A DNA stretch of 64,000 nt. Origin: Azoarcus sp. Aa7 (GTDB lineage: Bacteria > Pseudomonadota > Gammaproteobacteria > Burkholderiales > Rhodocyclaceae). The notes beneath the pieces were generated by a model that was not told the DNA's origin, did not search any database, and saw nothing but the letters and a program-made list of their open reading frames with translations. The stretch spans positions 1-64,000 of the forward strand of contig NZ_QVLR01000103.1 in the NCBI RefSeq assembly GCF_014822185.1, written 5' to 3'. This document shows, piece after piece, positions 62,190 through 64,000 of the stretch (position 1 is its first letter; each line of letters begins with the position of its first letter). Both the position numbers and the translations under genes were made by a program.

Positions 62190-63575
62190 CTAGCGCACGC
62201 CGCCCTGGCTCAGTGCGGACGACTCGTAGAAATTCACCGGCTTGGCGTCCGACTCCTTCGTCACCACCATCATCCCGCCGCCGGCCGGTGTGTAGGCCTG
62301 ACGCACGTAGGCACCGTTGGTCAGGTCATGCACCACGAATTCGTGGGTGTTGTGGCCGGTGGTCTCGTAGAAGGGATAGAAGTTGGTCTGGCTCACGCGG
62401 TAGATCTTGCCCGCGTCGTCGTAGTTTTCCGCCATGCCGACTGCCGGGATGTCCTCGTCCCAGTAGATCACGCGACGCGGATAGACGTGGCGCTTGCCCG
62501 GCTTGAGCGTCGCCTCGACGACCCAGACGCGATGCAGTTCCCAGCGCATGCAGTCCGGATTGAGGTGGTTGGGCGTGAACACCTTTTCGGACGAGCACTG
62601 CTTGTCGTCGTGCAGGCGGAAGGTGTTGTAGGGAATGATCACCTCCTTCTTGCCCAGCAGCTTGTAGTCGTAGCGGTCCTGCGAGCCGTAGAACACCTGG
62701 GTGTCATCGACGGTACCCACCCCGCCGCCGGCCGGGCTCGGGGTGTCGTAGGCGACGTCCGGCGAGAGCTTCACGCGACGCTGGCCCGGCAGATACGTCC
62801 ACGCGCGGCGGCCGACGTTGATCATGTCCACCGAATCGTGCAGCACGAGAATCTCGCCCGCCTTGCGCGCCGGACCGGTCCAGTCGACACGTCCGTACTC
62901 GAGGATCTCGTCGCCCCCCAGCGGCGTCGTCCGCGCCGGATTGAGCGTCGGGAAAGTCTGCCAGTACACGAAGGCACCGGTCTGGATCACGCGGCCCCGC
63001 GCGTCGACCAGCGTCGAGGTCTGCGCCGGCGAATAGTACGCATACTGGTCGTACTTCATCGTGCGGTTCCACATCACCTCCGCGCCGTTCTTCGGAATCG
63101 GGAACGGCACCCCGCCAAAGCAGGTTCCCGCCAGTTGCAGCAGGTTGTCCGCCAGCTTGCACGTGGCCGCGTTCTTCAGCGTGTTGTCGACGACGTATTT
63201 CGGATACTTGGCGCTGCGGTGGGTCGGATAGACATCGATGCGGAAGGTCGGGTACTTCTTCAGCAGCTCCTTCGCGCCCTCGGTGAGCTTGTCCGCGTAC
63301 TGCGCGGCATTCGCCGCAGTGATGCTGTACAGCGGCTTCTCGGCGGCGAACGGGTCGGGGCGGAAGCCCGGCTTGGCCGGGTCATAGCCGGCGGGCGGTT
63401 CGATGCCGCCGGTATAGTCCGGAATGCTCTTGTCGGCATTGCCCGCCTTGACCGCACCCCACGGGGTCAGCGTCGTGCCCAGCTGTTTGATCTCGTCCGC
63501 TGTCAGCACCGCGGCGGCATTGCCGGCCACCCCCATCGCGAACATCAATGCCACAGTCTTGCCATGCAGTTTCAT
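62190..63575 (-). CDS. DUF1329 exported protein
   Basis: A 461-residue exported protein. The signal peptide (MKLHGKTVALMFAMGVAGNA) is followed by LTADEIKQLGTTLTPWGAVKAGN and IPDYTGGI, the normal DUF1329 start; RRAWTYLPGQRRVKLSP and VIYWDEDIP lie further on. The family is related to outer-membrane lipoprotein-sorting folds and is nearly always encoded next to DUF1302. It probably helps take up or shuttle hydrophobic substrates in the periplasm or at the outer membrane. Confidence 0.9.
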   Translation of the reverse strand: MKLHGKTVALMFAMGVAGNAAAVLTADEIKQLGTTLTPWGAVKAGNADKSIPDYTGGIEPPAGYDPAKPGFRPDPFAAEKPLYSITAANAAQYADKLTEGAKELLKKYPTFRIDVYPTHRSAKYPKYVVDNTLKNAATCKLADNLLQLAGTCFGGVPFPIPKNGAEVMWNRTMKYDQYAYYSPAQTSTLVDARGRVIQTGAFVYWQTFPTLNPARTTPLGGDEILEYGRVDWTGPARKAGEILVLHDSVDMINVGRRAWTYLPGQRRVKLSPDVAYDTPSPAGGGVGTVDDTQVFYGSQDRYDYKLLGKKEVIIPYNTFRLHDDKQCSSEKVFTPNHLNPDCMRWELHRVWVVEATLKPGKRHVYPRRVIYWDEDIPAVGMAENYDDAGKIYRVSQTNFYPFYETTGHNTHEFVVHDLTNGAYVRQAYTPAGGGMMVVTKESDAKPVNFYESSALSQGGVR

Positions 63576-63613
63576 TTGTCAGCTCCAGTGTCTTGTTGCC
63601 GCTGCGGGGCGGC

Positions 63614-64000
63614 TCAGAATACGGTCTTGAAGGTCAGCGACACCCAGCCACGGTCGCGCAGGATGCCCGCGCCGTTGGTGGCTTCCCACGTTCTCGCCCC
63701 CACACCCGGCACCGGCGTGATGTTCGGGCCGGTGGTGTAATTGCCGATGTAGTCGTTGTAGGTGAGGTTCACGTTGTATTTGGAATAGATGTCGAGGCCG
63801 AGCCCGATACTCCAGGCACCTGCATCCTGCGCGGCGCCCAGCGGTGCCGGCGAGTTGCCCTTGAGGCCGATCCCGAAGTTCACCGGCATCGTCAGGTCGA
63901 TACCCGGCAGCACCTGGAACCAGGTCGGGGTAACGCCGATGTTGAAACCCCATGCATCGTCGGTCGCGCAGCCCGCCTTGACGCCGCCGCTGCAACCGCC
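63614..64000 (-). CDS. DUF1302 outer-membrane protein, C-terminal part
   Basis: The last 128 codons of a gene that continues past the right edge. Alternating strands (DLTMPVNFGIGLKGNS, WSIGLGLDIYSKYNVNLTYND) and a C-terminal Phe (RGWVSLTFKTVF) mark a beta-barrel outer-membrane protein; neighbour DUF1329 supports DUF1302. It is probably the pore for a hydrophobic substrate. The operon promoter lies outside the window, so its control by the operators seen here cannot be judged. Confidence 0.85.
   Translation of the reverse strand, partial: GGCSGGVKAGCATDDAWGFNIGVTPTWFQVLPGIDLTMPVNFGIGLKGNSPAPLGAAQDAGAWSIGLGLDIYSKYNVNLTYNDYIGNYTTGPNITPVPGVGARTWEATNGAGILRDRGWVSLTFKTVF

Overview
The window is high-G+C DNA, densely packed with genes and built almost entirely of catabolic genes. 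The style suggests a betaproteobacterium, probably Rhodocyclales of the Azoarcus/Aromatoleum/Thauera kind. The clues are a 2-oxoglutarate:ferredoxin oxidoreductase module like that of denitrifying aromatic degraders, long runs of overlapping CoA-thioester genes, and a DUF1302/DUF1329/RND uptake block. The taxonomic call is an inference from gene content. No rRNA, tRNA, CRISPR array or intact mobile element is visible.

Layout. (1) 1-3.7 kb is flank: a type I methyltransferase gene (hsdM) broken by an in-frame amber codon, and a secreted trypsin-like protease with a strong terminator. (2) 3.96-9.42 kb (minus) is a beta-oxidation operon: thiolase, 3-hydroxyacyl-CoA dehydrogenase, an ACAD10/11-type acyl-CoA dehydrogenase, an aminoglycoside-phosphotransferase-like kinase, a small DUF6285-like protein and a histidine phosphatase. 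The kinase/small protein/dehydrogenase trio resembles LvaA-LvaB-LvaC of levulinate catabolism. (3) 9.92-14.05 kb (plus) is a divergent operon: SDR, DUF35 protein, thiolase-fold protein lacking the catalytic His, DUF2889-like protein, SDR. Two GACCGGTC-type palindromes sit on the two divergent promoters. (4) 14.1-54.0 kb (minus) is the core. Five likely transcription units run leftward, each headed by an 18-bp site of the form AAAC-N10-GTTT at its promoter. From right to left they are: SDR to SnoaL, second kinase pair and AttH-like proteins (53.9-48.5); SnoaL, flavoenzyme, SDRs, phosphatase and amidohydrolase (48.3-39.2); acyl-CoA ligase, two LLM flavin/F420 oxidoreductases, a two-subunit acyl-CoA dehydrogenase and a complete coenzyme F420 biosynthesis set cofD-cofC-fbiC-npdG-cofE (39.0-27.1); two more LLM enzymes, thiolase, bifunctional hydratase/dehydrogenase and a CBS protein (27.0-21.2); NAD(P)H oxidoreductase, KorAB and a 3-ketosteroid-dehydrogenase-like flavoprotein (21.0-14.1). 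(5) 54.2-64 kb (minus) holds four more oxidoreductases, an EthD-like protein, an RND exporter-family protein, a YCF48/BNR protein, a DUF1329 protein and the end of a DUF1302 outer-membrane protein that runs off the window.

How it may work together. The uptake block would bring in a hydrophobic substrate. The ligase makes a CoA thioester. F420H2 (made by NpdG from NADPH), flavin enzymes and SDRs modify a ring or branched skeleton. The amidohydrolase, aldolase-like pair and beta-oxidation enzymes break it down. No oxygenase of the Rieske, P450 or extradiol type is visible, which fits an oxygen-independent route for an alicyclic, terpenoid or steroid-like compound; the substrate cannot be read from sequence. 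The most striking feature is F420 synthesis embedded in, and apparently co-regulated with, one catabolic regulon. No regulator gene was found in the window, so the repressor(s) must lie outside.
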